From assembly GCF_002937075.1 (NCBI RefSeq), contig NZ_NHSJ01000025.1, forward strand, positions 1 through 58,627: a stretch of DNA of 58,627 nt, written 5' to 3'. This document shows positions 49,292 to 58,388 of the stretch, piece after piece; the first letter of the stretch is position 1; every line of letters begins with the position of its first letter. Source of the stretch: Rhodoblastus sphagnicola. GTDB taxonomy: Bacteria > Pseudomonadota > Alphaproteobacteria > Rhizobiales > Beijerinckiaceae. Below the pieces are notes generated by a model. The model worked only from the letters and a program-made list of their open reading frames with translations. It did not search any database and was not told the DNA's origin. A program made the translations under genes and the position numbers.

Positions 49292-51541
49292 TTAGGCCGG
49301 GAGTGTCGCCTTCGACAACCACTCCTTCAGCCTCGTCCAGCGCCTGTTCGTCCGCACGTTCCTGATGGCGATGGCAAGAGCCCGCTTCTGCCCGACGATT
49401 ACAACCAGCCGCTTGCCTCGGGTGACCGCCGTGTAGACGAGGTTCCGCGCCAGCATCGTGTAGTGCTGGGTCGCCAGCGTGACGACGACGGCGGGATATT
49501 CGGACCCCTGCGACTTGTGGATCGTGGTCGCATAGGCGGGAACCACGGCGTCCAGTTCCCCGAACGCATAGGTCACCTCGCGGCCGTCGAAACTGGCGAG
49601 CAGGGCGCCTTCCTCCCGGTCGATGCGGACGACGCGTCCGAGGTCGCCATTGAAGACTTCGCGATCGTAGTCGTTCTCGGTCTGCATGATCTTGTCGCCG
49701 GGCGCGAACACCGAGCCAAACCGCTCGATCCGGTCGGCGGGATTGGGGTTCAACGCCTTTTGCAGGTCGGCGTTGAGCGCCCGCGCGCCGAGCGCGCCCC
49801 GTTGCATCGGGCAGAGCACCTGTACGTCGCCGACCGCATCCAGCCCGAACCGGCGCGGGATGCGGTCGCGCACGATCTCCACCACCTTGGCGGCGCCTTC
49901 TTCCGGTGACGCCGCCTCGACGAAGAAGAAGTCGGCGTCCTCGCCCCGCCTCGGCCATTCGGGCATCCTGCCCTCGTTGACCCGGTGGGCGCCGACCACG
50001 ATCCGGCTTTCCGCCGCCTGCCGGAACACTTCGGTGAGGCGCGCGACGGGCAGAGCGCCGGAGTCGATGATGTCGGCGAGAATTCTCCCAGGGCCGACAG
50101 AGGGAAGCTGGTCGACGTCGCCGACCAGCATCAGCCCCGACTTCGTCGGCAGCGCCTTCAGCAGGGCGAACATCAGGGGCGCGTCGATCATGCTGGCCTC
50201 ATCGACGACCAGCAGGTCGCAGTCGAGCGGGTTGTCGGCGCTGCGCTTAAAACCGCCTTCCTTCGGATCGGTTTCCAACAGCCGATGAATGGTCTTCGAC
50301 TCCATGCCGGTCTGGTCGGTCATGCGCTTGGCGGCGCGGCCCGTCGGCGCGGCGAGCAGGATTTTCGTGCTCTTCGCGGTCAGGATTTTCAGGATGGCGT
50401 CCAGCAGCGTGGTCTTGCCGACGCCGGGGCCGCCGGTCACGACCAAGACCTTCGACTTCAGCGCCATGGCGACGGCTTCGCGCTGCGACGCCGCGAGCGT
50501 CTTCCCCGTCTTCTTCTCGACCCACGCCACGGCGACCGGGGCGTCGATCTCCGGCCACGGCGTCGCGCCGGCGCGCAGGGAGAGCAACCGGTCGGCGACG
50601 CCTCGTTCCGCGATGTGCAGGCCCCGCAGGAAAATGCAGTCGGTTCCCTCAATGACGTCCGCGATCACCTCGCCAGCGCCCAGTTCATCGGCTAGCGCGG
50701 TCTCGATCGGGCGGGCGGGAACATCGAGGAGGTCGGCCGCCAACCGGAGCAGTTCGTTCCTGGGAAATCCGCAATGGCCATCGTCGGTCGCTTCCTGCAA
50801 GGCGAAGGAGACACCGGCGCGCAGCCGCTGCGGCGACTCTTTGGTCAGGCCGAGCCGCATGGCGATGGCGTCGGCGCTGCGAAAGCCGATGCCCCGGATG
50901 TCGCGCGCCAGGCGGTAGGGGTTTTCCGTCATCACCTGGATGGCGTCATGGCCGTAGGTTTTAAAAATCCGGACCGCGCGCGAGGTCCCCACGCCATTGG
51001 CGTGCAGAAACAACATGATGTCGCGCACCGCCTTCTGCTCGGCCCAGCCGGCGGCGATCCGCGCCGCTCGCATTTCCCCGATGCCGGAGACATCGCGCAG
51101 TCGCACGGGTTCGGCCTCGATGATCTCGAAGGTCGCCACGCCGAAGGCGGCGACGATCCTCTGGGCTAGCTTGGGGCCGATGCCTCGCACCATGCCGGAG
51201 CCGAGGTATTTCTCGATCCCCTCTGCCGTGGTCGGCGGCGTGGTCTTCAGAAAGTCGGCTTTGAATTGCAGCCCGTGCGTCCGATCGGTGATCCAGACGC
51301 CGACGGCGTGGATGAACTCGCCGGCAGAGATCGACGCCGCGTGGCCGATGAGGGGAACGAGATCGCGGTGACCACGCGCCTTGACCTTCAGGACGGCGAA
51401 GCCGCTGTCCTCGTTGTGAAAGGTCACGCGCTCGACTGAGCCGACCAGCGTCTCTCTGTGTGGTGTTTCCGGCGCGCTGGTCAAATTTGCCGAACCTCTC
51501 GTCACGGCCGCCCTAGCCTGAAGCCGTAATCGCCTTGCCAA
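49292..51541 (-). CDS. recD2: RecD2-type ATP-dependent DNA helicase
   Basis: 749 residues. N-terminal OB-like and helix-hairpin-helix part (GSGMVRGIGPKLAQRIVAAFG, LRDVSGIGEMRAARIAAG), Walker A GGPGVGKTT near residue 370, DLLVVDEASMID for Walker B, and late helicase motifs (VPAYATTIHKSQGSEYPAVV, VYTAVTRGKRLVVIVG). A 5'-3' superfamily 1B helicase. The start is uncertain: the frame overlaps the next gene by 40 bp, and a TTG at 51481 is also possible. It may aid replication or transfer of the plasmid. Confidence 0.92.
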   Translation of the reverse strand: MARRLRLQARAAVTRGSANLTSAPETPHRETLVGSVERVTFHNEDSGFAVLKVKARGHRDLVPLIGHAASISAGEFIHAVGVWITDRTHGLQFKADFLKTTPPTTAEGIEKYLGSGMVRGIGPKLAQRIVAAFGVATFEIIEAEPVRLRDVSGIGEMRAARIAAGWAEQKAVRDIMLFLHANGVGTSRAVRIFKTYGHDAIQVMTENPYRLARDIRGIGFRSADAIAMRLGLTKESPQRLRAGVSFALQEATDDGHCGFPRNELLRLAADLLDVPARPIETALADELGAGEVIADVIEGTDCIFLRGLHIAERGVADRLLSLRAGATPWPEIDAPVAVAWVEKKTGKTLAASQREAVAMALKSKVLVVTGGPGVGKTTLLDAILKILTAKSTKILLAAPTGRAAKRMTDQTGMESKTIHRLLETDPKEGGFKRSADNPLDCDLLVVDEASMIDAPLMFALLKALPTKSGLMLVGDVDQLPSVGPGRILADIIDSGALPVARLTEVFRQAAESRIVVGAHRVNEGRMPEWPRRGEDADFFFVEAASPEEGAAKVVEIVRDRIPRRFGLDAVGDVQVLCPMQRGALGARALNADLQKALNPNPADRIERFGSVFAPGDKIMQTENDYDREVFNGDLGRVVRIDREEGALLASFDGREVTYAFGELDAVVPAYATTIHKSQGSEYPAVVVTLATQHYTMLARNLVYTAVTRGKRLVVIVGQKRALAIAIRNVRTNRRWTRLKEWLSKATLPA

Positions 51542-52131
51542 AGGCGGAGAGCTTTCCTGATCGCCTTGTTCGTGGCGTCGAGATCGAAGCGCTCGGGGTC
51601 GAATTTCCGCCCGGCCCAGCGCCGCATCGCCCTGTGCTCGTCATGCGCGGGATCAAGCCAGGCTTCAAGGAAGTCGAAGTATCCCGTCGTTCCGCCGACA
51701 TCCTCTGGAGGGCTGGATCGTTTGCCGGCGACACATCGGGGATATTTTACCCCAGCTTGCGCGGGGATGCGTCGCAACACCAGCTCGTGCCGCCAATTGT
51801 CGCCAAAGTCATACACGTAAAGAATTCTGAGGCTGTCGTCTTCGTCGCGCGGAAACTCGAGGTCTCGCAACCAGACTTCGGTGGCTTCGAAGGTTTGACG
51901 CCTGGACCACCCGTCATCGCTGGATTCCGGCGCGCCGACGATCAGTCCGCCGACATTGAACTCGTGAAGATGGCTGTCCGTCCAACCAAAAGCCGCCTGA
52001 AGCACCTCGTGGAGTTGCGCGAAATTGAGATCGACGGGAAGCTCAAGGGCGCGACTGACCCTCGGCTCGACTTCGAGGATGTGGACATCGGCGGCGATAA
52101 CGAAGTCGTCAGGATGGGAAAGACTGGCCAT
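51502..52131 (-). CDS. Plasmid pRiA4b ORF-3 family protein
   Basis: 209 residues: VEPRVSRALELPVDLNFAQLHEVLQAAFGWTDSHLHEFNVGG, then ILYVYDFGDNWRHELVLRRI and PPEDVGGTTGYFDFLEAWLD. These are the signatures of the family named after pRiA4b ORF-3, common on rhizobial plasmids. Function unknown. Upstream of and overlapping recD2 on the same strand, so probably co-transcribed. Confidence 0.9.
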   Translation of the reverse strand: MASLSHPDDFVIAADVHILEVEPRVSRALELPVDLNFAQLHEVLQAAFGWTDSHLHEFNVGGLIVGAPESSDDGWSRRQTFEATEVWLRDLEFPRDEDDSLRILYVYDFGDNWRHELVLRRIPAQAGVKYPRCVAGKRSSPPEDVGGTTGYFDFLEAWLDPAHDEHRAMRRWAGRKFDPERFDLDATNKAIRKALRLWQGDYGFRLGRP

Positions 52132-52339
52132 GGCGCAAGACTATGGCGTGAGCGTCGCCAGAGGGCAATGTCGTGTAGGGACAATGATTGTCGAGGCGGA
52201 CGCGAGGGCGTCGACGGCGCACAGACCCAGCTCGCGGTCGTGAACCGACGGCGAAGGGATCGCGGCGAAAGTGAGCCTTGTGGACACGACATGAAAGCGT
52301 AACTTGGCCGGACGGACCAGTTCTCGGAGGATGTTTGGC

Positions 52340-52684
52340 ATGACGCCGATATTGACGATGGTTCTCAAGTCCGACAGGCGTTTTGCCGACGTTGAAGGGC
52401 CACGCGCCTATCTCGACGAAATCCAAAATGTTCAGCCGGCGCTCTTGCCATACCGATACGCGCTCATCGATGTCTGGGAGCAATTCGGTGGCGACAAGCG
52501 GATTGAGATTTTTGAGCGGCCCGAAACCGGCGACGATCGCGTCCTGATGCTATGGCTTCCGGATAGCCGGCGGGCCGCCATCAAAATCTATGATCGCGGT
52601 GACTGCCAATGGACGGATGCTGCCGACCCTCCGGCCGCTTGGCGACATTTTCGTGAGGGCGCAATGCAGGGACCGCAACCTTGA
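52340..52684 (+). CDS. Hypothetical protein
   Basis: 114 residues from ATG 52340, nine bases after GGAGG; TTG 52304 and ATG 52331 are alternatives. No signal peptide. The sequence LPYRYALIDVWEQFGGDKRIEIFERPETGDDRVLMLWLPDSRRAAIKIYD suggests a small mixed alpha/beta domain. Not recognised. Confidence 0.55.
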   Translation: MTPILTMVLKSDRRFADVEGPRAYLDEIQNVQPALLPYRYALIDVWEQFGGDKRIEIFERPETGDDRVLMLWLPDSRRAAIKIYDRGDCQWTDAADPPAAWRHFREGAMQGPQP

Positions 52685-52787
52685 GACGCTGAGAAAAGCC
52701 GCTAATGCGCCAAGCTGGCGCCCTTGCACAACGATATCATCATCTTTATGTTGATGGCATCGCCATCAGTTATCGATGAACGCCATC

Positions 52788-53042
52788 ATGCCCGCCGTCA
52801 CCATCCGCAACCTCTCCGACGAAACGCATCGCGCCCTAAAAGTCCGCGCGGCGCAGCACGGCCGCAGCACAGAAGCGGAAATGCGCGACATCCTGGAAGC
52901 CGCGGTGCTCCCGGCCAATCGCCTTCGCCTCGGCAGCGCCCTAGCGGAAATGAGCCGCTCGATCGGCCTGGCCAACGGCGACGTGGAGGCCCTCGAACGG
53001 GCTTGCGAACATAAGCCCGCAGAGCCGCTGCGCTTCGAATGA
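52788..53042 (+). CDS. FitA/VapB-like antitoxin
   Basis: About 84 residues from ATG 52788 (ATG 52776 also in frame). Ribbon-helix-helix start MPAVTIRNLSDETHRALKVRAAQHGRSTEAEMRDILEAAV is typical of FitA-type antitoxins. It binds the PIN toxin encoded next and represses the operon. The toxin start overlaps the antitoxin stop by four bases (ATGA). Confidence 0.9.
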   Translation: MPAVTIRNLSDETHRALKVRAAQHGRSTEAEMRDILEAAVLPANRLRLGSALAEMSRSIGLANGDVEALERACEHKPAEPLRFE

Positions 53043-53461
53043 TCCTGCTCGACACCAATGTCGTCTCCGAGGCAATGAAGCCTGAACCGGCGCCGGCAGT
53101 CCGCCGATGGCTGGATGAACAGGCCGCGGAGACGCTTTTTCTCTCGAGCGTAACGATCGCGGAGTTGATGTTCGGCATCGGCGCGCTTCCCGCAGGCAAG
53201 CGCAAGGATAAGCTGGCAGCCGCCCTCGAAGGGGTGCTTGACTTCTTCGTGGACCGTATCCTGCCGTTCGATACGAATGCGGCGCGCCGCTACTCCGGCA
53301 TGGCTGTGAAGGCGCGCGCCGCCGGGAAAGGCTTCCCCACAGCGGACGGCTACATCGCCGCCATAGCCGCTTCACACGGTTTTGCCGTCGCATCCCGCGA
53401 TGCCAGCGCATTCGCAGCCGCCGGCCTAATCGTGATCGACCCCTGGATCGCTGGCGCCTGA
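53039..53461 (+). CDS. FitB/VapC-like PIN-domain toxin
   Basis: 140 residues with the four acidic PIN residues in place: Asp5 (LLDTNVV), Glu42 (IAELMFG), Asp103 (TADGYIA) and Asp121 (SRDASAF). These endoribonucleases cut tRNA or rRNA when the antitoxin is lost, which stabilises plasmids. Complete and coupled to its antitoxin. Confidence 0.92.
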   Translation: MILLDTNVVSEAMKPEPAPAVRRWLDEQAAETLFLSSVTIAELMFGIGALPAGKRKDKLAAALEGVLDFFVDRILPFDTNAARRYSGMAVKARAAGKGFPTADGYIAAIAASHGFAVASRDASAFAAAGLIVIDPWIAGA

Positions 53462-53479
53462 CCATGGCAATGGTTGACA

Positions 53480-53654
53480 AGCCGCCCTCGGCGGACAGCT
53501 GACGGTCCCGAGCGGCGCCAGCAAGGGCAGGTTCGAGCCATAGACCCTATGTTCGCCCGGTAAAAGCGATGGCGGCCCGCCCCACAGCATGTCCCTAATC
53601 GAGGATTGCGCCGGGCTGGCCGGCGCCGAGCCTCAGACATGGGGGACGGGCCTG
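53480..53654 (+). ncRNA. Possible IS110 bridge-RNA region
   Basis: Non-coding DNA between the toxin gene and the recombinase start. In the IS110 group a structured RNA that pairs with donor and target DNA comes from this interval. GGCGGCCCGCC-type self-complementary runs are present near 53570. I could not fold the RNA or assign its guide loops. Confidence 0.35.
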
Positions 53655-54767
53655 ATGAATAATATCGTTTTCGTTGGACTGGATGTCCATAAGGCGACTG
53701 TTGCGGTCGCCGTCGCAGAGGGCGCTCGGGGCGGCGAGGTCCGCGAACTCGGCAATTTTATCAATCACCCTGATCACATCAAGAAATTGGTGGAGCGCCT
53801 GGCGAAGGGCGGACGTTCCCTGTCTTTCTGTTACGAAGCAGGGCCTTGCGGATATGGCCTTTATCGTCAGCTGATCGGCCTTGGTCATGAATGCGTGGTG
53901 GTGGCGCCGTCGCTCATTCCGATGAAGCCAGGCGACCGGGTCAAGACCGACCGGCGTGACGCCGTGATGTTGGCCAAACTCCACCGGGCCGGAGAGCTGA
54001 CAGCGGTGTGGGTTCCCGATGACGCCCATGAGGCCATGCGCGATCTTATTCGCGCGCGCTCGACCGCCGTGCGGGTGTTGGTCAAGGCGCGGCAACATCT
54101 GCAAGGTTTTCTCCTTCGGCATGGGCGCATCTATTCCGGCAAGACGGGATGGACGCTGGCCTATCGCCGCTGGCTGACGACGGTCCGGTTCGACCATTCC
54201 GCGCAGCAAGTGGTGCTTCAGGATTACATCAATGCGGTCACAGCCGGTGAAGAGAGAGTTGAGCGCCTCACCCAGCAAATCGCGGACTTGGCGCAAAACT
54301 GGTCGCAAGCTCCGGTGGTCGCCGCATTGCAGGCCATGCGGGGCGTGGCTTTCGTCGTCGCGGTGACAGTTGTCGCCGAAGTCGGCGATTTCACGCGTTT
54401 CGCCAATCCCAGACAATTGATGGCCTATCTCGGCCTGGTTCCCTCCGAGCACTCCAGCGGCAGCACTGTCCGCCGGGCCGGCATCACCAAGGCCGGCAAC
54501 GCCTTGGCGCGACGGGCATTGATTGAAGGCGCCTGGACCTATCGCATGCAGGCGCGCGTCAGCCGCAAGCTGCACGACCGGATCGACGGCTTGCCGCAAA
54601 CCGTGCGCGACATCGCCTGGAAGGCGCAGGTCCGGCTTTGCGCCCGCTATCGCCGCCTCGCCGCGGCGGGAAAGCCCAAGGTCGTGGTCACCACCGCCAT
54701 CGCCCGCGAGATGCTCGGGTTTATCTGGGCGATCGCCCAATCCGTCCAGGCTCCTCGCGCGATTTAA
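53655..54767 (+). CDS. IS110-family DEDD recombinase
   Basis: 370 residues from ATG 53655. Catalytic acids fit the DEDD pattern: Asp10 (FVGLDVHK), Glu61 (CYEAGPCGYG), Asp99 and Asp102 (KTDRRDA). The C-terminal transposase_20 domain contains MRGVAFVVAVTVVAEVGDFTRF, then LGLVPSEHSSGSTVRRAGITKAGN with the catalytic serine. Intact. It recombines DNA with a seeker RNA instead of long repeats. Confidence 0.93.
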   Translation: MNNIVFVGLDVHKATVAVAVAEGARGGEVRELGNFINHPDHIKKLVERLAKGGRSLSFCYEAGPCGYGLYRQLIGLGHECVVVAPSLIPMKPGDRVKTDRRDAVMLAKLHRAGELTAVWVPDDAHEAMRDLIRARSTAVRVLVKARQHLQGFLLRHGRIYSGKTGWTLAYRRWLTTVRFDHSAQQVVLQDYINAVTAGEERVERLTQQIADLAQNWSQAPVVAALQAMRGVAFVVAVTVVAEVGDFTRFANPRQLMAYLGLVPSEHSSGSTVRRAGITKAGNALARRALIEGAWTYRMQARVSRKLHDRIDGLPQTVRDIAWKAQVRLCARYRRLAAAGKPKVVVTTAIAREMLGFIWAIAQSVQAPRAI

Positions 54768-55102
54768 CATCGGCTCAAACAATGCCCACGGCCGGAGACG
54801 GGCGCGGTTCGGGAATCCTCGCGCGCTGTTATGAGCCGGCTTTGCCGACGCTCGCCCTTAGACCGAGGCAGCCCAAGACGAAACCACGGTCATGCGGTAT
54901 CCAACCCGCGCATGAGAGCTTGCTCAACCGTCGTCTCAGGCCCCGTCTCCGGCCGTGGGCATTCTAAAAATCAGCGCCTGGGCCGAACCAGTGCGATCTT
55001 CTGTGCTCAAAACGGTTGACTGCGAACATGAGAACAGCCCGTTGACGAAGTCTCCCTTGGCTGATTCCCTCACATAATCGGGAATCGGGCTGGATTATTT
55101 CG
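54768..55102. other. Non-coding stretch: IS110 right flank and spacer
   Basis: 335 bp without a supported gene. The first ~200 bp probably belong to the IS110 right end; the complementary pieces CCGGAGACGGG (54794) and CCCCGTCTCCGG (54942) could mark structure near the end. The remainder leads to the next transposase remnant. Confidence 0.4.
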
Positions 55103-55578
55103 ATGGCGATGAAGCGGGACGGCGGGGTTCAGAATGACCTTATCGCCACATGGGCGGATATGCCTCGCTCTTCCGGCCACGCCTTTTATGACCGGTTGAA
55201 CAAGGTCTTGAACGACGCCGGCTTCGACGCCTTCGTCGAGGATGTGTGCAAGCCGTTTTACGCGGCGACAATGGGCGCGCCCTCGCTGCCGCCAGGGCGG
55301 TATTTTCGCATGCACATGGTCGGATATTTCGAGGGCATCGACAGCTGCGCGGACGCGAATACGTCCACAAGCGCTACCTGATCCATGCCGCGGGGTTCAA
55401 CTTGGGCCTGCTGCTGCGAGCGTTGTTCGGCGCCGGGGTGCCAAGGCAGGCAGCCGACGCCAAAAACGCACTGCTATTCGCGTATCAGGCCGATGAGACC
55501 TTCGTTTTCGCCATCATCGCCATTGTCGAGGGCCAATGGGCGTATTGGTTCACCATCATCCCGCCCGAACCAGATTGA
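55103..55578 (+). pseudogene. Internally deleted IS5/IS1182-type transposase
   Basis: N-terminal part in one frame from ATG 55103 (AFYDRLNKVLNDAGFDAFVEDVCKPFYA, LPPGRYFRMHMVGYFEGIDS). From about 55350 a second frame gives the C-terminal part (REYVHKRYLIHAAGFNLGLLLRALFGAGVPRQAADA). The middle, including the catalytic core of about 250 residues, is missing. Such internal deletions make elements that can move only if a relative supplies transposase. Confidence 0.75.
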
Positions 55579-55927
55579 ACGGAGAATACGACTTCAGCCA
55601 CGGCCTGATAAGCGGACGTTCGTGGTTGGATGACCGGCCTCGCGGGTTATATCGATTGTGGTTTTTCAGCGTATCACGGGATGGTCAGCGATTCCGCCGA
55701 AGATTGCGCTTTTGATGAGTCCCTTTGGCCGCCCCCCCGGCAATGGCGGCGTTGACGTGGGCGCTGCGGCAATTCCAAATGATCTGATCGTGTGTAATTC
55801 CGCTCATAAATAATCGTGACGCCTTACGTTCGTAATAACGGAACAATTGTTATCGTTCAGCACTTAAATGAATTTAAATATGTTACTGCCAAGCCATAGA
55901 GCTTGCTCTGTGCTTTAGAGGTTGGAC
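55579..55927. other. Intergenic region upstream of the hydrogenase genes
   Basis: 349 bp, becoming AT-rich toward the hydrogenase. Contains the palindrome AACAATTGTT (55842-55851) and nested AATAAC/GTTATC arms, suited to a regulator. I did not find a convincing sigma-54 promoter. No gene supported. Confidence 0.45.
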
Positions 55928-56869
55928 GTGACAACTTTATTCTGGCTTCAGACTGGCGCATGCGGCGGCGAATCCCTGGCGATCCTGTCGGCGGAGGCGC
56001 CGAGTTTCGAGGGCCTGGTGACCTCGCACGGGCTGGAATTGCTGTGGCACCCGTCGTTGAGCCATGCGCCGATGAAGCGGTTCGACTCACTTCTCGAAGC
56101 CATCGAATCCGGCGCGCAAACCCTGGACATTATCTGCATCGAGGGCAGCCTGATCACCGCGCCGCGCGGTTCGGGCCTGTTCGACTCCTATCAGGGGCGC
56201 GCCCGCATCGACATTGTCAGAATGCTGGCGGCGAAGGCCGGGCATGTCGTGGCCATGGGAACCTGCGCGAGCTTTGGCGGCGTTCACGCCGCCAGCCCCA
56301 ATCCCTCCGACTGCATCGGCCTGCAATTCGACCGCGAGCAGCCCGGCGGCCTGCTGCCGCCGGAATGGCGCGCGCGCGCAGGGCTGCCGGTCATCAATAT
56401 CGCCGGCTGTCCCGCCCATCCCCACGCCATGACCCAGACGCTCGCCGCGCTGGCCGCCGGCATGGCGCCGCGCCTCGACGCCCTCAACCGTCCCATGGAT
56501 TTCTTCAACACCCAGGTCCACCAGGGCTGCACCCGCAATGAATATCACGAATATGACATCGAGGACGAGCAACTCGGCGGTCCCGCCTGTCTGTTCTTCA
56601 ATCTCGGCTGCCAGGGGCCGATGACGCAAGCCGTCTGCAACAGCGACCTGTGGCAAGGCGTGAGCAGCAAGACCCGCGCCGGCGTGCCCTGCTTCGGCTG
56701 CACCGCGCCGAATTTTCCCCGCGACGCCGATCTGTTCGCCACGGCGAAGATCGGCGACATTCCCCTGCGCCTGCCGGCCGGCGTCGAACGCGCCCGCTAC
56801 ATGGCTTACAAAAGCCTCGCCCACGCCGCCGCGCCCACGCGTGTCAAAGACAAGAAAATGGACGTCTGA
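55928..56869 (+). CDS. [NiFe] hydrogenase small subunit (cytoplasmic, group 2-like)
   Basis: 313 residues from GTG 55928 (AGAGG six bases upstream; TTG 55922 is also in frame). No Tat signal, so it is not exported. The fold is clear: LFWLQTGACGGESLAILSAEAP, LLWHPSLS, MGTCASFGG, INIAGCPAHPHAM, VHQGCTRNEYHEYD, CLFFNLGCQGPMTQAVCNSDLW and VPCFGCTAPNFPR. This fits group 2 (HupS/HupU-like) subunits. The first cluster motif reads C-G-G-E (C12 to E15) where most families have CXXC, so the proximal FeS cluster has a non-cysteine ligand or a gap. It passes electrons from the active site to a partner. Confidence 0.85.
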   Translation: MTTLFWLQTGACGGESLAILSAEAPSFEGLVTSHGLELLWHPSLSHAPMKRFDSLLEAIESGAQTLDIICIEGSLITAPRGSGLFDSYQGRARIDIVRMLAAKAGHVVAMGTCASFGGVHAASPNPSDCIGLQFDREQPGGLLPPEWRARAGLPVINIAGCPAHPHAMTQTLAALAAGMAPRLDALNRPMDFFNTQVHQGCTRNEYHEYDIEDEQLGGPACLFFNLGCQGPMTQAVCNSDLWQGVSSKTRAGVPCFGCTAPNFPRDADLFATAKIGDIPLRLPAGVERARYMAYKSLAHAAAPTRVKDKKMDV

Positions 56870-56871
56870 GC

Positions 56872-58377
56872 ATGGCGCGCATCGAGCTGAACATGAGTCT
56901 CAATCGCGTCGAAGGCGATCTGGAAATAGGCCTGACGCTGGACGATGGCGTGGTGGTCGAAGCCCGGACGATCGGGACCATGTATCGCGGCTTCGAACAG
57001 ATCATGATCGGCCGCGCCGCCCGCGACGGGCTGGTGATCACACCGCGCGTCTGCGGCATTTGCAGCACGTCCCATCTCTTTGCAGCGACCTTGGCGCTCG
57101 AACACGCCTGGGGCGTCACGCCGCCGCCCAACGCCGTGCGCATCCGCAATCTCTGCCTGATCGCGGAGGGTTTGCAGAACGACCTGCGCCAGACCATCCT
57201 GTTTTTCGCGCCCGATTTCTGCAACGCCCGTTACGCGGATGAACCTTGGTACGCGGATGTCGTGGCCGCCTTCGAGCCGTTTCGCGGCGCGCTCTATCTG
57301 GAGACGCTGGCCGCCACCCGCGACGCGGTGAAGATCATCGCCCATTTCGGCGGGCAGTGGCCGCACTCCTCCTATATGGCGCCGGGCGGCGTCACCCTGC
57401 CCGCCGATTTGCGCAAAGTCTTCGCCTGTCGCGCCCTGCTCGATCAATTTCAGCAATTCTACGAGCGCCGGATCATCGGCCTTGCGCTCGACGCCTGGAT
57501 GGCGCTCGACAAGGCCGAGGATTATTTCGCCCTGCTCGACGCGCCCGGCCATGGGCGCAGCGCGCTCGGCCTGATCTCGCGCGCGGCGCGCGGGCTGGGC
57601 CTGCATGGCGCCGCCGCCGGCGTTGGCGCCATGCTGAGCTACGGCGCCTGGCGCGACCCGGAAAACCCCGAGGCGCCGATCCTGCGCTCGGGCTTTTACG
57701 ACGGCGCAGGGTTGGCGCCGCTCGACCAGGGCCAGATCAACGAACACGTCCGCCATTCCTGGTTCCGGCCCTATGAGGGCGGACGCCATCCCTGGCGGGG
57801 CGAAACCATCCCGAATTACATGCCGGACGGCGAACGCTACTCCTGGGCCAAGGCGCCGCGCTATGGCGATCATGTCGTGCAGACCGGCCCGCTGGCGGAA
57901 TTGCTGATCGGCGGCGACGCCCTGATCGCTTCGATTTACGCGGCAGAAGGCGGCGGCGCCTGGCTGCGGCAATTCGCGCGGATGCGCCGCGTCGGGCATG
58001 AACTGGTCCACGCCCGCGCCATGCTCGATCAACTGGCGGCCAACCTTTCCGGCGAACATTTCCGCGCTCCAGAGGCGGAACCCGATGGCGACGGTTATGG
58101 CCTGACCATGGCCGCGCGCGGCGCGCTCGGGCACTGGATTCGCGTCCGCGACGGCAAGATCGAAAAATACCAGATCGTCACCCCCACGGCATGGAACGCC
58201 TCGCCGCGCGACAGCGCGGGACAGCCGGGCCATTGGGAACAGAGCCTGGTCGGCATGGTCGTGCGCGATCCCGACGATCCCATCGAAATCGGCCATGTCA
58301 TCCGCTCGCACGACCCCTGTCTGGTCTGCACCGTCCATATGCTCGACACCGGCCGCAAGATTCATTTCGGACCATGA
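56872..58377 (+). CDS. [NiFe] hydrogenase large subunit
   Basis: 501 residues, two bases after the small-subunit stop. Nickel ligands: RVCGICSTSH (C61, C64) near the N-terminus and DPCLVCTVH (C483, C486) near the C-terminus. A 12-residue tail (MLDTGRKIHFGP) follows the last His and would be removed by the maturation protease encoded next. The RVEGDLEI segment and HSSYMAPGGVTLPADL are typical of group 2 enzymes. Catalyses reversible H2 oxidation, as uptake or as sensor; which one is not decidable here. Confidence 0.92.
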   Translation: MARIELNMSLNRVEGDLEIGLTLDDGVVVEARTIGTMYRGFEQIMIGRAARDGLVITPRVCGICSTSHLFAATLALEHAWGVTPPPNAVRIRNLCLIAEGLQNDLRQTILFFAPDFCNARYADEPWYADVVAAFEPFRGALYLETLAATRDAVKIIAHFGGQWPHSSYMAPGGVTLPADLRKVFACRALLDQFQQFYERRIIGLALDAWMALDKAEDYFALLDAPGHGRSALGLISRAARGLGLHGAAAGVGAMLSYGAWRDPENPEAPILRSGFYDGAGLAPLDQGQINEHVRHSWFRPYEGGRHPWRGETIPNYMPDGERYSWAKAPRYGDHVVQTGPLAELLIGGDALIASIYAAEGGGAWLRQFARMRRVGHELVHARAMLDQLAANLSGEHFRAPEAEPDGDGYGLTMAARGALGHWIRVRDGKIEKYQIVTPTAWNASPRDSAGQPGHWEQSLVGMVVRDPDDPIEIGHVIRSHDPCLVCTVHMLDTGRKIHFGP

Positions 58378-58388
58378 AGGGAAAAGCC

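Larger units (their letters stand above)
53470..54965 (+). mobile_element. IS110-family insertion sequence (ends approximate)
   Basis: Recombinase gene at 53655-54767 flanked by about 180 bp of non-coding DNA on the left and about 200 bp on the right. IS110 elements lack clear inverted repeats and target duplications, so the ends are not resolved. The left non-coding part is where IS110-group elements encode their guide (bridge) RNA. Confidence 0.6.

Noticed and set aside
49270-49300. CCCGGCC/GGCCGGG hairpin between the VOC and recD2 genes as terminator
   Set aside because: The stem is good but no T run follows on either strand.
55579-55927. Sigma-54 promoter for the hydrogenase operon
   Set aside because: No TGGCAC-N5-TTGC match with correct spacing was found; the similar TGCCAA...TTGC string has the wrong key bases.
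57205-57212. TTCGCGCC inside the hydrogenase large subunit
   Set aside because: Coding position and outside the transfer region; taken as chance.
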